Below are positions 56,620 through 64,000 of a stretch of 64,000 nucleotides of DNA, piece after piece; within the stretch, counting starts at the first letter, position 1; the number at the start of each line of letters is the position of its first letter. Under the pieces are notes generated by a model. It saw nothing but the letters and a program-made list of their open reading frames with translations, was not told where the DNA came from and ran no database searches. Position numbers and translations under genes: made by a program. This stretch comes from Cyanobacterium sp. HL-69. GTDB taxonomy: Bacteria; Cyanobacteriota; Cyanobacteriia; Cyanobacteriales; Cyanobacteriaceae. The DNA lies in NCBI GenBank assembly GCA_002813895.1, contig CP024912.1:930001-994000 (forward strand), read 5' to 3'.

Positions 56620-57399
56620 ATGCTAAAAATAAAAAATAAATGGGCTATCTTATTAGCCTGTATGGTGGGTGCAAACCTAGTTAATATTCCCCGCGTGTGG
56701 GCTGGATCTAACTTTCAACTAACCCCCAACTCAGTAGAATTACGCCCTTCTGGTCGGGGCATTATGAGAAATTTCTATGTTACCAGCACTGGCACCGAGC
56801 CTGTGGCGGTACAAGTAAGAATGATGAAATGGGGTGTTGCGCTTGATGGTACAGAGACTCAAAACGAAGAAGAAGAAGACTTCTTGGTTTATCCCCCTCA
56901 AATGATTATCAACCCCGGACAACGGCAGGTAGTGAGGGTAACATGGTTAGGAGATCCTGAACCTGACCACGAATTGATTTATAAGGCGGTTTTTGAGCAG
57001 TTACCTATCAACTTACGGCAGGTAGAAAACCCTAATCCTACAGGTATTGTGGTCAATTTAAATGTTACTGTTACTTATATTCCTCTGATTTATGTGACTC
57101 CTGATGGAGCTAGCGCCAATATTGTGGTGGATAGCATTACCCGTCAAACAGGGGCAGATGGTAAAGAGCAATTGGCGGTTACTTTTGAAAATCAGGGTAA
57201 CAGACGAGGGTTGTTTAATAATTTAAGTCTGGCTATTTCTTCACCCACGAACCCTGAAAATAGTATCACTGTTGCAGGTACTGACATTAAAGACGATAAG
57301 GGTGCTTTTGTGTTGGCTGGTAGTAAACGTCAATTCATTTTGCCTTTACCTGATGGTGTCCCTGCGGGGGATTTGGTGGCTACTTTGGAAGCTAATTAG
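56620..57399 (+). CDS. Periplasmic pilus chaperone (PapD-like)
   Basis: 259 residues. The signal peptide ends at about residue 28 (VWAGS). The N-terminal Ig fold has LTPNSVELRPSGRG and then YPPQMIINPGQRQVVRVTWLG, the conserved G1-strand region in PapD chaperones; the C-terminal fold ends LPDGVPAGDLVATLE. It would carry pilin subunits to the usher by donating a strand. A strong ribosome binding site (GGAGG) precedes the ATG. The frame is intact, unlike the subunit and usher on its two sides. Confidence 0.88.
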   Translation: MLKIKNKWAILLACMVGANLVNIPRVWAGSNFQLTPNSVELRPSGRGIMRNFYVTSTGTEPVAVQVRMMKWGVALDGTETQNEEEEDFLVYPPQMIINPGQRQVVRVTWLGDPEPDHELIYKAVFEQLPINLRQVENPNPTGIVVNLNVTVTYIPLIYVTPDGASANIVVDSITRQTGADGKEQLAVTFENQGNRRGLFNNLSLAISSPTNPENSITVAGTDIKDDKGAFVLAGSKRQFILPLPDGVPAGDLVATLEAN

Positions 57400-57439
57400 G
57401 TAGGGTGAATAATTGCTCAGGAAATAATGGGAGAGGGCA

Positions 57440-57739
57440 ATGATGAATTTATTAATCAAGTGGGTGTTTATATTTGGGTTTACGGTGTTCAATTGTGCTG
57501 GGGTGATGGCTGGGGAAAGTTCAGTGTCATCGGTGCCACGGAACATAGTGCTTAAACCCAATGCCACCGAAGGTTATGCGCAAACCATGCGTACACCTCC
57601 CGTGGTAGAGGTAAATACTGATACCATGATTATAATTTTGCCTCCCTTGGAAATTTTTCGGGAGATGGAGATATTTTTAGATCCTCTCTCGAATTTATTT
57701 TTTGATGATGATGATGTGGTATTTGTTAATAGTTTGTAA
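57440..57739 (+). CDS. Small exported protein in the pilus cluster, function unknown
   Basis: 99 residues. A signal peptide (LLIKWVFIFGFTVFNCAGVMAGES, cleavage near residue 25) is followed by a short mature part with PRNIVLKPNATEGYAQTMRTPPVVEVN and an acidic run (FFDDDDVVF). No family was recognised. Its place between chaperone and usher genes suggests a small subunit or accessory protein. The last 14 bases overlap the end of the TPR gene on the other strand. Confidence 0.65.
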   Translation: MMNLLIKWVFIFGFTVFNCAGVMAGESSVSSVPRNIVLKPNATEGYAQTMRTPPVVEVNTDTMIIILPPLEIFREMEIFLDPLSNLFFDDDDVVFVNSL

Positions 57740-58475
57740 GAGTTTGATCCCCCCTAGCCCCCCTTAATAAGGGGGGAATGTAGCTTGTGGTAGTGTTGGT
57801 GGATAGCTCTAGTTCTTGGATTCTTTCTAGGGCTTCTAGGTAGCTGTCTTTGTCGTTACGGTGGAGGTATGCTCTGGCGGCTTGGAAGAGATCTTTTTGG
57901 GCGGAGTCTAGGTTGCCCATTTGATAGTGGGTTAATCCTCGATTGTAGATAGCGTCGTAGTAATGGGGATTGAGGATGAGAGTTTGGTTATAATCAGCGA
58001 TCGCCTTTTGGTATTCACCCAGATAAAAATAACTATTGGCACGATTATAATAAGCACGATAATAATTAGGATCTAGGTTAATGGCTTGGTTAAAGTCATC
58101 GATTGCCCGTTGGTGATCGTCGTCAAGACTGAAAAGGTTGCCTCGGTTGAGATAGGCTGGGATATAATCGGGAGCTAATTGTAGGGTTTGATTGTAATCG
58201 GCGATCGCCCTTTGGAATTGATTAAGACGCTCAAAGGATAGACCACGATTATAATAAGGCTCTGGCACAAAAGGAGAAAGAATGATAACTTGGGAAAAAA
58301 CCTCGATGGCAGATTGATAGTTTCCCGATTCTCCTAGATTAACTCCCTGCTCAAATAAAACCTCTGGCTGAATTTCAAGCTCCGCCCCTAAAGGCTTAAT
58401 AGAAGTTAGTAGAATAAGCAAAGAAACCGATAAAGAACCAATGGAAAAAGTAATATACTTAAACAGTAATTTCAT
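57726..58475 (-). CDS. Exported TPR protein
   Basis: About 249 residues from M 58475 (MKLLFKYITFSIGSL, a signal peptide); the frame to 58505 adds ten residues. Five or six TPRs follow (NYQSAIEVFSQVIILSPFVPEPYYNRG type). Function unknown. It lies antisense to the pilus cluster, between the small exported protein and the usher. Its last ~18 codons run through the palindrome at 57758-57776 and read PPLLRGARGDQ, a sequence that comes from an intergenic repeat, so the natural C-terminus has been replaced or lengthened by the repeat. Confidence 0.82.
   Translation of the reverse strand: MKLLFKYITFSIGSLSVSLLILLTSIKPLGAELEIQPEVLFEQGVNLGESGNYQSAIEVFSQVIILSPFVPEPYYNRGLSFERLNQFQRAIADYNQTLQLAPDYIPAYLNRGNLFSLDDDHQRAIDDFNQAINLDPNYYRAYYNRANSYFYLGEYQKAIADYNQTLILNPHYYDAIYNRGLTHYQMGNLDSAQKDLFQAARAYLHRNDKDSYLEALERIQELELSTNTTTSYIPPLLRGARGDQTLTNY
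57758..57776. repeat. Palindrome CCCCCCTTAATAAGGGGGG inside the end of the TPR gene
   Basis: A perfect 9-bp inverted repeat around one central base; the type is a common dispersed palindrome of cyanobacteria. It can also form a hairpin between the small exported gene (57739) and the TPR gene end. Confidence 0.6.
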
Positions 58476-58536
58476 GACCAAACTATCACCAACGGAATAG
58501 CTCAATTCTAGCCCGAAAACAAGTCTTTGAAGATTG

Positions 58537-60936
58537 ATGTTTGTGAATCACCTACCCTATAATATTGCCACTACTCCCGTAGATATTTTTTTAGTTCAAG
58601 AAACAGAAATTAATGGCGATCGCCCCAACGACCTTAACCAAAATACCGACGAACTATTTGAGAGAATATTTAATAGACCTAGACCCACAGGACTACAAAG
58701 AATTATCGTACCACTATTCATCAACGATCAACCCCAAGGAGAAATAGTTGTTTTTGTTGCCCTAGGAAATGGAGATAATCTGGAAATAGTTGCCACCACC
58801 CTACTCAGTCGCATCAGAGAATATGTACGCCCCGATGTCCAAGAAGCCCTAGAACAATTGGTGGGCGATAGTGATAACCTTACCATCAACGGCATCCAGT
58901 CCACAGGCATTGATGGATTTTTTGATGGGCAACAATTACAACTAAGACTACAAATTCCCCCAAATTTACGTAGAACCATCGTTTACGGCTCAGGAAACCA
59001 AAATTTGCCCCCAGGGGCAGAAAATGCCATTAGACCAGCTTCTCTGAGCGGTTTTGTGAATCTCAGGGGCAGACAATCCTACCTTTGGAGTGGTAGTGGT
59101 AACCTCGGACGAGAAACCTTTGGGCTGGGCGTAGATGGAGCAATCAATTATCGAGGCTGGGTATTGGAAGGCAGTGGCACCTATAGCGAAGGGGCAACCC
59201 CCTCCTTTGTCAGGTCTGATATTCGCTTGGTGAGGGATGACCCCAACAACGGTATCCGCTATGTCATGGGGGATTTATTCAGCTTCACAAGGGGTTATCA
59301 AAGTTTTGTTCCCATGGGAGGCATCGCCATGGTGCGCAATTTTTCTTTGCAACCATACCTTGTCACTGTACCCACAGGACAATTTGAATTTTTCCTCGAG
59401 CGCCCCTCCACGGTGGGAATATTTGTCAACGGCTTATTGCGACAAACCCTACAACTTCCTGCGGGAACTCAGGATATTCGTAATTTTGCCCTCAGTACAG
59501 GACAGAATAATATTACCCTACAAATTACCGATGATGTGGGACAAGTGCGCAACCTCTCCTTTTCTGCACCCCTCGCCTCGGACTTATTGGCGGTGGGTTT
59601 AAGTCAATTTGGGGTAGGAGTGGGTGTACCCTCTTTTAGTGAAGAAGGCACCCGAAATTATGATACGTCTCGCCCCATTGCCACGGGCTTTTATCGCCAA
59701 GGTATTGCCCCTAACCTTACCCTAGGAGCTTATTTTCAGGGGGCGAATGTGCAACAGTTATTTGGCTCGGAGGGCGTTTTAGCAACCAATTTGGGAAATT
59801 TTGGTTGGGATATGGCACTGAGTAACAATCCTGTGGGGGTTGACCATAGTTTTCGTCTCAGGTATCAATATTTACCCCTCACCACGGCAGGGCGTAGGGC
59901 GCCTAATTTTGGTTTTAATGTGGAATATCAGGGGCCTTTTTTTCAGCGGTTTGGTAACTTGAGCATTGGTAATCCTGACAATGTTTTTAGTGATTCTGTT
60001 AATACGGTGGCGTGGAATTTAGGTGTTAATTATGGACAAAGATTAACCGATAATTTAGGGGTTAATTTTAATGTCGGTTATCAAATAGGAAGTTTAGATA
60101 ATCCTGATGGTTATCGAGGGGCGATCGCCCTTAACACCAGATTAAGTAGTAATATGTCCTTAAACGTTAACCTTAGCCATCGTTGTCAACAGTCGGGGGA
60201 AGATGATACTCAGTTGAGGGTAAACCTATTACAAAGCGGTAGAAACCAGTCTATCAGTGCTAGAAATACCCTAACCACCGAAGGAGAAGGCACCACGGAA
60301 GTAAGGTGGAATCGCCGTAATCCCAACACCTTCAACAGTATTAATAGTAATCTCACCCTTAATCTTAATCCCCAGCCCCGCAGTTTTGGCTCTCGTTTAG
60401 GCTTGGATTATCGTACCTTTTTTGGTAGTCTCAATTTTGCCCATAACTATGATCAAAGCCAACAAAGAAGTAATCTTAACTTTGATACCGCTTTTGTTTT
60501 TGCAGGGGGGCGTCTTGGTTGGACTCGTCCTGTGACGGATAGTTTTGTGATTATTGCCCGTAATGATAATTTTTCAAATCAATCTATTGTGGTTAATCCT
60601 AGCACAAGGGGACACATTGCCGAAGCAGGAATTTTTGGACCCGCTGTGGTGCCAACTTTAAGCTCCTACTCTCTGAGCAATATTCGCATTGATGCCCCTG
60701 ATTTACCCCTCGGTTTTGATTTGGGAGAATCGGCTTTTACCCTTTACCCTACCTACAGAAGTGGTAGCGTTATTGTGGTGGGTACTGATGCTACTGTGTT
60801 TGTCAGGGGTACTTTACAAGATGGGGAAGGAAATCCCATTGCCCTTCAAGCAGGGGAAGTGATTTCCCTTTCTAATCCTGATTTTGAACCTTTAACCTTA
60901 TTTACCAATCAGGTGGGGTGTACAGTAACAAATTAA
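58537..60936 (+). pseudogene. Outer-membrane usher of a chaperone-usher pilus, 3' end cut off by the transposon
   Basis: 799 residues remain. The usher N-terminal domain starts near residue 50 (LQRIIVPLFINDQPQGEIVVF); the beta-barrel and plug follow (PTGQFEFFLERPSTVGIFVNGLL); the first C-terminal domain is partly present (SGSVIVVGTDATVFVRGTLQDG, then LSNPDFEPLTLFTNQVG). After G at codon ending 60918 the frame runs into the transposon end and stops after CTVTN. Perhaps 50-80 residues of the usual C-terminal domains are lost. The N-terminus has no visible signal peptide and an upstream in-frame stop (58528), which is also odd. Confidence 0.85.
60858..60884 (+). other. Candidate PAM (AGTG) and protospacer of the transposon
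   Basis: Cas12k recognises a GTN PAM 5' of the target and type V-K transposons insert roughly 50-66 bp beyond it, left end nearest. In the window before the left end the only GT at this distance is at 60859-60860. PAM GTG ends at 60861; the insertion point is 57 bp further. The protospacer would be about 60862-60884. It rests on family rules; the matching spacer is outside the window. Confidence 0.4.
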
Positions 60937-61097
60937 ATGACGTGATAACAAATTATTGTCGCTGAAAGTAAATACTTCTAAAATCTTTGTGCATAAAGCA
61001 TCACTACTTATACTTCCCTAAATCAGGTTTGATCGTTTTTCAAATTAAATTAACAAATTAAGTGTCGTTTTTCTGAAATATAACAAATTATATGTCA
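60919..61097 (+). mobile_element. Left end of a V-K CAST transposon with four TnsB-type repeats
   Basis: The end starts TGTACAG at 60919, as in known V-K CAST left ends. Four repeats share TAACAAATTA followed by a TGTCG-like end: 60926-60942 (TGACG), 60946-60961 (TTGTCGC), 61051-61067 (GTGTCG) and 61081-61097 (TGTCAT). These fit TnsB binding sites. The 89-bp spacing between the second and third pair, and an AT-rich middle, match the layout of Tn7-like ends. The expected 5-bp duplication would be TGGGG (60914-60918). Confidence 0.82.
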
Positions 61098-61154
61098 TAT
61101 AATAAATATTAATCTACTATGTATTAATAAAACATTTATGTAGGAGTTATGGGG

Positions 61155-62832
61155 ATGGATGACCAATTTTCCGATGCACCAGAATTAATAACTCAACTCT
61201 CTCCCGAAGAACAGAAAATAGCTGATGTCATTGAAGACTTACTGGAGCCGTGCGATCAGGCGAAGCCTGCCACTTCGTGACCGCAAAACTTATGGGGAAA
61301 AGTTAAAACGAGCATCAATCCAATTGAATAAGTCAGTTCGCACTATCCAAAGATATGTCAAACAATGGGAAAAAGATGGTTTGCATGGCATCGCCCAAAA
61401 TAATCGAGCAGATAAGGGATCTTATAGAATTGATAGACGATTGCAGGATTTTATTGTTAAGACTTATCGGGAAGGCAATAAAGGTAGTCGAAGAATTACT
61501 CCCAAGCAAGTTTATTTACGGGCATTCGCTCAAGCCGAGAATTGGGGTATCAACCCTCCCTCTCACATGACGGTGTATCGTATCCTCAATCCAATTATTG
61601 CTGAAAAAGAAAATAAGAAAAGGGTTAGAAGTCCGGGGTGGAGAGGTACAAGGTTAGCTGTATCCACCAGAGCAGGGACAGATATTAATGTGGAGTATAG
61701 TAATCATGTGTGGCAATGTGACCATACTCGAGCTGATATTCTTCTCGTAGATAAATTTGGTGAATTATTAGGCAGACCTTGGCTAACCACAGTAATAGAT
61801 ACTTATTCTCGCTGTATTATGGGTATACATCTTGGTTTTGATGCCCCTAGTTCTCAAGTGGTTGCTTTGGCTCTACGTCACGCTATTTTACCCAAAAGTT
61901 ATAGTTCTGACTATGGACTACACGAGGATTGGGGAACTTATGGTAAACCTGAGTATTTTTACACTGACGGCGGTAAAGATTTTCGTTCTAATCATCTTCA
62001 ACAAATCAGCTTACAGTTAGGTTTTACTTGTCATTTACGCAGTCGCCCTAGTGAGGGTGGTGTGGTAGAACGTCCTTTTAAAACCTTGAACACGGAGGTA
62101 TTTTCTACTTTACCAGGATATACAGGTGGTAATGTTCAAGAACGTCCAGAGGATGCGGAAAAGGAAGCCTGTTTAACGTTGAAAGATTTGGAGAAACTAA
62201 TTGTCCGCTACATTGTGGATAACTACAATCAACGTCTTGATGCTCGTATGGGAGAACAAACTCGTTTTGTGCGTTGGGAAGCTGGATTACTTTCTGTGCC
62301 ACATATTCTTTCTGAACGAGAGTTAGATATTTGCTTAATGAAACAGTCACGGAGAAGAGTGCAAAAGGGTGGTCATCTCCAATTTGAAAATCTGATTTAT
62401 AAGGGAGAATATCTCGCAGGTTATGAAGGAGAAACTATCATCATTCGCTATGACCCTAGGGATATTACAAGCATTTTAGTATATCGTCGTGAGAATAATA
62501 AAGAGGTTTTCCTGACTCGTGCCTATGCGGTGGATTTAGAGTGTGAGTCTTTATCCTTGATCGATGCGAAAGCTAGTGCTAAAAGAGTAAGAAATGCTGG
62601 AAGAAGTTTGAGTAATCGTAGCATTTTGATGGAGGTAGAGGAACGCTCGAACTTTACAGTGAAGAAAACGAAAAAACAACGACAGAAAGAGGAACAAGAA
62701 CGAGTCAAGCCTTCCATACCTTCCCCTGTCTTGAAAACAACGGAACTAGAAGATGAGCCTTCTGGTTTTTCTGATGATCATTGGGTGGAGGTTGTTGACT
62801 ATGAAGAACTACAAGAAGATTTCGATTTTTAG
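61155..62832 (+). pseudogene. tnsB: Transposase TnsB, frame broken near the 5' end by a 25-bp insertion
   Basis: The proper start is ATG 61155 (AGGAG eight bases before), giving MDDQFSDAPELITQ and then IEDLLEPCD; a 25-bp insertion follows, bringing a TGA at 61278. Beyond it the frame resumes DRKTYGEKLKRASIQLN, in family order. Without the insertion the protein would have 550 residues. From the alternative ATG 61225, 535 residues are open, with the DDE triad D166, D248 and E282 (that numbering) and the C-terminal TnsC-contact end. Re-start at 61225 could give a nearly complete protein without the first ~34 residues. Confidence 0.82.
61256..61280. repeat. 25-bp inserted element in tnsB
   Basis: The insert lies between GCGA and CCGC and contains two small palindromes, CAGGC-GAA-GCCTG and CAC-TTC-GTG. 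Because GA precedes and ends the insert, its exact edges can slide by two bases. The sequence looks like the very short dispersed repeats described in cyanobacteria (SDR type), which insert in genes and intergenic DNA. I saw no second copy in this window. Confidence 0.65.
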
Positions 62833-62841
62833 GGGTTAGCC

Positions 62842-63669
62842 ATGAAAGCGGAAAATGTAGCAGAACAATTGGGTAAGATTGATGTCCCTGAAGCAAATCT
62901 ACAGGAGGAGATCAAAAGATTAGAGGGTAAAACGGTGGTAAGTTTAGAGCAAGTTGCGATACTTCATGAATGGTTGGAAAGTAAGCGTCAATCGAAACAG
63001 TCTTGTCGAGTGGTGGGGGAATCTCGTACGGGGAAAACTATTGCGTGTAATTCTTATCGTTTGAGACATAAGCCAATTCAAGAGAAGGGTAAACCTCCTC
63101 AAGTTCCAGTAATTTATTTACAAGTACCCCAAGAATGTGGAGCAAAAGATTTATTTCAAGGAATTATTGAACACCTCAAGTATCAGATGACTAAGGGTAC
63201 GGTAGCTGAAATCAGAAAAAGGGCGATGACAGTATTGCAAGGATGTGGTGTAGAGATGATCATTTTTGATGAGGCAGATCGCTGTAAACCAAAGACTTTT
63301 GCCGAAATTCGGGATATTTTTGATCATCTCAATATTGCGATTGTTCTTGTGGGTACAGATCGTTTGGATGCGGTAGTAAAGAAGGATGAGCAAGTTTATA
63401 ATCGTTTTCGGGCTTGTTATCGGTTTGGTAAGTTAGGGGGAGAAGAATTTAGTCGTACTGTCAACATTTGGGAGAAACAGGTGTTGAAGCTACCTGTGGC
63501 TTCTAATTTAACGAATAAAAGGATGTTGAAATTGATTGGGGAGGCGACTCAGGGTTACATCGGGATTATGGATATGGTTTTGCGTGATGCTGCAATTCGT
63601 TCTCTGAAGAAGGGACTTAACAAGATTGATTATGACACTTTAAAGGAAGTTGTACAGGAGTATAAATAA
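62842..63669 (+). CDS. tnsC: TnsC AAA+ ATPase of the V-K CAST
   Basis: 275 residues, about the size of known V-K TnsC. Walker A is GESRTGKT (59-66) and Walker B is MIIFDEAD (about 139-146); the sensor region VLVGTDRLDAVVKKDEQV follows. TnsC forms filaments on target DNA and links Cas12k/TniQ to TnsB. It starts 9 bp after the tnsB stop and its TAA overlaps the tniQ ATG. The frame is intact. Confidence 0.94.
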   Translation: MKAENVAEQLGKIDVPEANLQEEIKRLEGKTVVSLEQVAILHEWLESKRQSKQSCRVVGESRTGKTIACNSYRLRHKPIQEKGKPPQVPVIYLQVPQECGAKDLFQGIIEHLKYQMTKGTVAEIRKRAMTVLQGCGVEMIIFDEADRCKPKTFAEIRDIFDHLNIAIVLVGTDRLDAVVKKDEQVYNRFRACYRFGKLGGEEFSRTVNIWEKQVLKLPVASNLTNKRMLKLIGEATQGYIGIMDMVLRDAAIRSLKKGLNKIDYDTLKEVVQEYK

Positions 63670-64000
63670 TGGAAATTGAGCCTTGGTGGTTTACCGTAAC
63701 ACCTTACGAGGGTGAAAGCATCAGTCATTTTTTAGGTCGTTTTCGACGGGAGAATGTGCTTACTGTTTCTGGTTTGGGCAAGATAACTGGACTCTACGGG
63801 GCGATCGCCCGTTGGGAGAAGTTTCGTTTTAATCCTCCTCCTTCCCTTGAACAATTGGAGAAGTTAAGTGCGATCGTACAAGTGGAGGTAGCAACCTTAC
63901 AAACGATGTTTCCTTCTGCCCCTATGAAAATGACTCCTATTCGTCTTTGTTCGGTTTGTTATGGTGAAAAGCCTTATCATCGCATGAAATGGCAGTATAA
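63669..64000 (+). CDS. tniQ: TniQ of the V-K CAST, partial at the window edge
   Basis: ATG overlaps the tnsC stop (TAATG). 110 residues are visible: WWFTVTPYEGESISHFLGRF, then YGAIARWEKFRFNPPPSLEQLE, and a zinc-site start PIRLCSVCYGEKPYH. This is the short TniQ of V-K CASTs (around 165 residues), which bridges Cas12k and TnsC. The remaining third lies beyond the edge. Confidence 0.92.
   Translation, partial: MEIEPWWFTVTPYEGESISHFLGRFRRENVLTVSGLGKITGLYGAIARWEKFRFNPPPSLEQLEKLSAIVQVEVATLQTMFPSAPMKMTPIRLCSVCYGEKPYHRMKWQY

Larger units (their letters stand above)
60919..64000 (+). mobile_element. Tn7-like type V-K CRISPR-associated transposon (CAST), left part
   Basis: From the left end it contains tnsB, tnsC and tniQ, in this order and direction, in the manner of V-K CAST (TnsB DDE transposase, TnsC AAA+, short TniQ). 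TnsB catalytic spacing (82 and 34 residues) and the whole TnsC and TniQ sequences fit known V-K proteins such as those of Scytonema hofmannii by memory of their sequences. Cas12k, the tracrRNA and array, cargo and the right end should follow but lie outside this window. HIP1 octamers inside (for example near 63800) show long residence in cyanobacteria. Confidence 0.85.

Noticed and set aside
61225-62832. TnsB as a normal, complete gene starting at 61225
   Set aside because: The first 18 residues of that frame are not TnsB-like, and the true N-terminus is readable in another frame from 61155, interrupted by the 25-bp insert.
60937-64000. CRISPR array within the window
   Set aside because: No run of spaced direct repeats of 25-40 bp was found. 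The TAACAAATTA repeats are short, unevenly spaced and lie at a transposon end, so they fit TnsB sites.

Overview
The window is chromosomal DNA from a low-GC cyanobacterium. Evidence: the HIP1 octamer GCGATCGC recurs throughout; there are photosynthesis genes (psaK, a photosystem II S4-domain gene); several short families are largely cyanobacterial (DUF2839, DUF760, DUF1825); there is a porin with an S-layer homology domain; and the cyanate operon has an NtcA box. Proteins and spacing suggest a unicellular relative of Cyanobacterium/Geminocystis, but that is an inference. I found no tRNA, rRNA or CRISPR array.

Layout. 1-12.2 kb: housekeeping genes (EAL-protein tail, pepA, dnaB-MOSC pair, recF, response regulator-GGDEF, ribosomal S1 homologue, psaK, a lone sugar-binding lipoprotein, two small conserved genes). 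12.3-20.8 kb: envelope and lipid-linked sugar genes (TM2/SHOCT protein, OprB-type porin, pentapeptide protein, GT2-GtrA glycosyltransferase), small conserved genes, a renalase-like flavoprotein and a 91-bp MITE-like element. 20.8-27.3 kb: phoU behind a Pho-box-like site, the str operon (rpsL-rpsG-fusA-tuf), rpsJ and rpmI-rplT. 27.3-38.5 kb: a B12-type radical SAM protein, ftsH, yceD, a VapBC pair, the jag-yidC-PH-rnpA-rpmH operon (minus strand, rpmH starting on TTG), rpmB, gmk and fabZ-lpxA. 38.5-46.2 kb: an AbrB-type membrane protein, a parvulin protein, a sorbosone-dehydrogenase-like lipoprotein, a Ser/Thr kinase-TPR protein and hisC.

46.3-50.9 kb is a complete cyanate operon: binding protein, permease, ATPase, a DUF1348 (NTF2-fold) protein and cyanase. 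It is preceded by a perfect GTA-N8-TAC NtcA site 22 bp from a -10 box. The binding protein has a strange ~130-residue extension ahead of its Tat/lipoprotein signal. A TnpB-only IS605-type element follows, then a PIN-domain gene remnant, then feoAB.

55-64 kb is the accessory region. A chaperone-usher pilus cluster is broken twice. Its subunit gene is split by an 849-bp IS5-family (IS427-like) element whose removal restores the frame exactly. Its usher gene is cut near the 3' end by the left end of a Tn7-like transposon, which begins with a TGTACA terminus at 60919 and four internal TAACAAATTA repeats and carries tnsB, tnsC and tniQ. The proteins match type V-K CRISPR-associated transposons (CAST, Cas12k type) along their length. 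Cas12k, the CRISPR array and the right end would lie beyond the window. tnsB carries a 25-bp palindrome-rich insertion that shifts the frame near its 5' end. A single GTN PAM sits 57 bp upstream of the transposon end, so the usher may have been an RNA-guided target.
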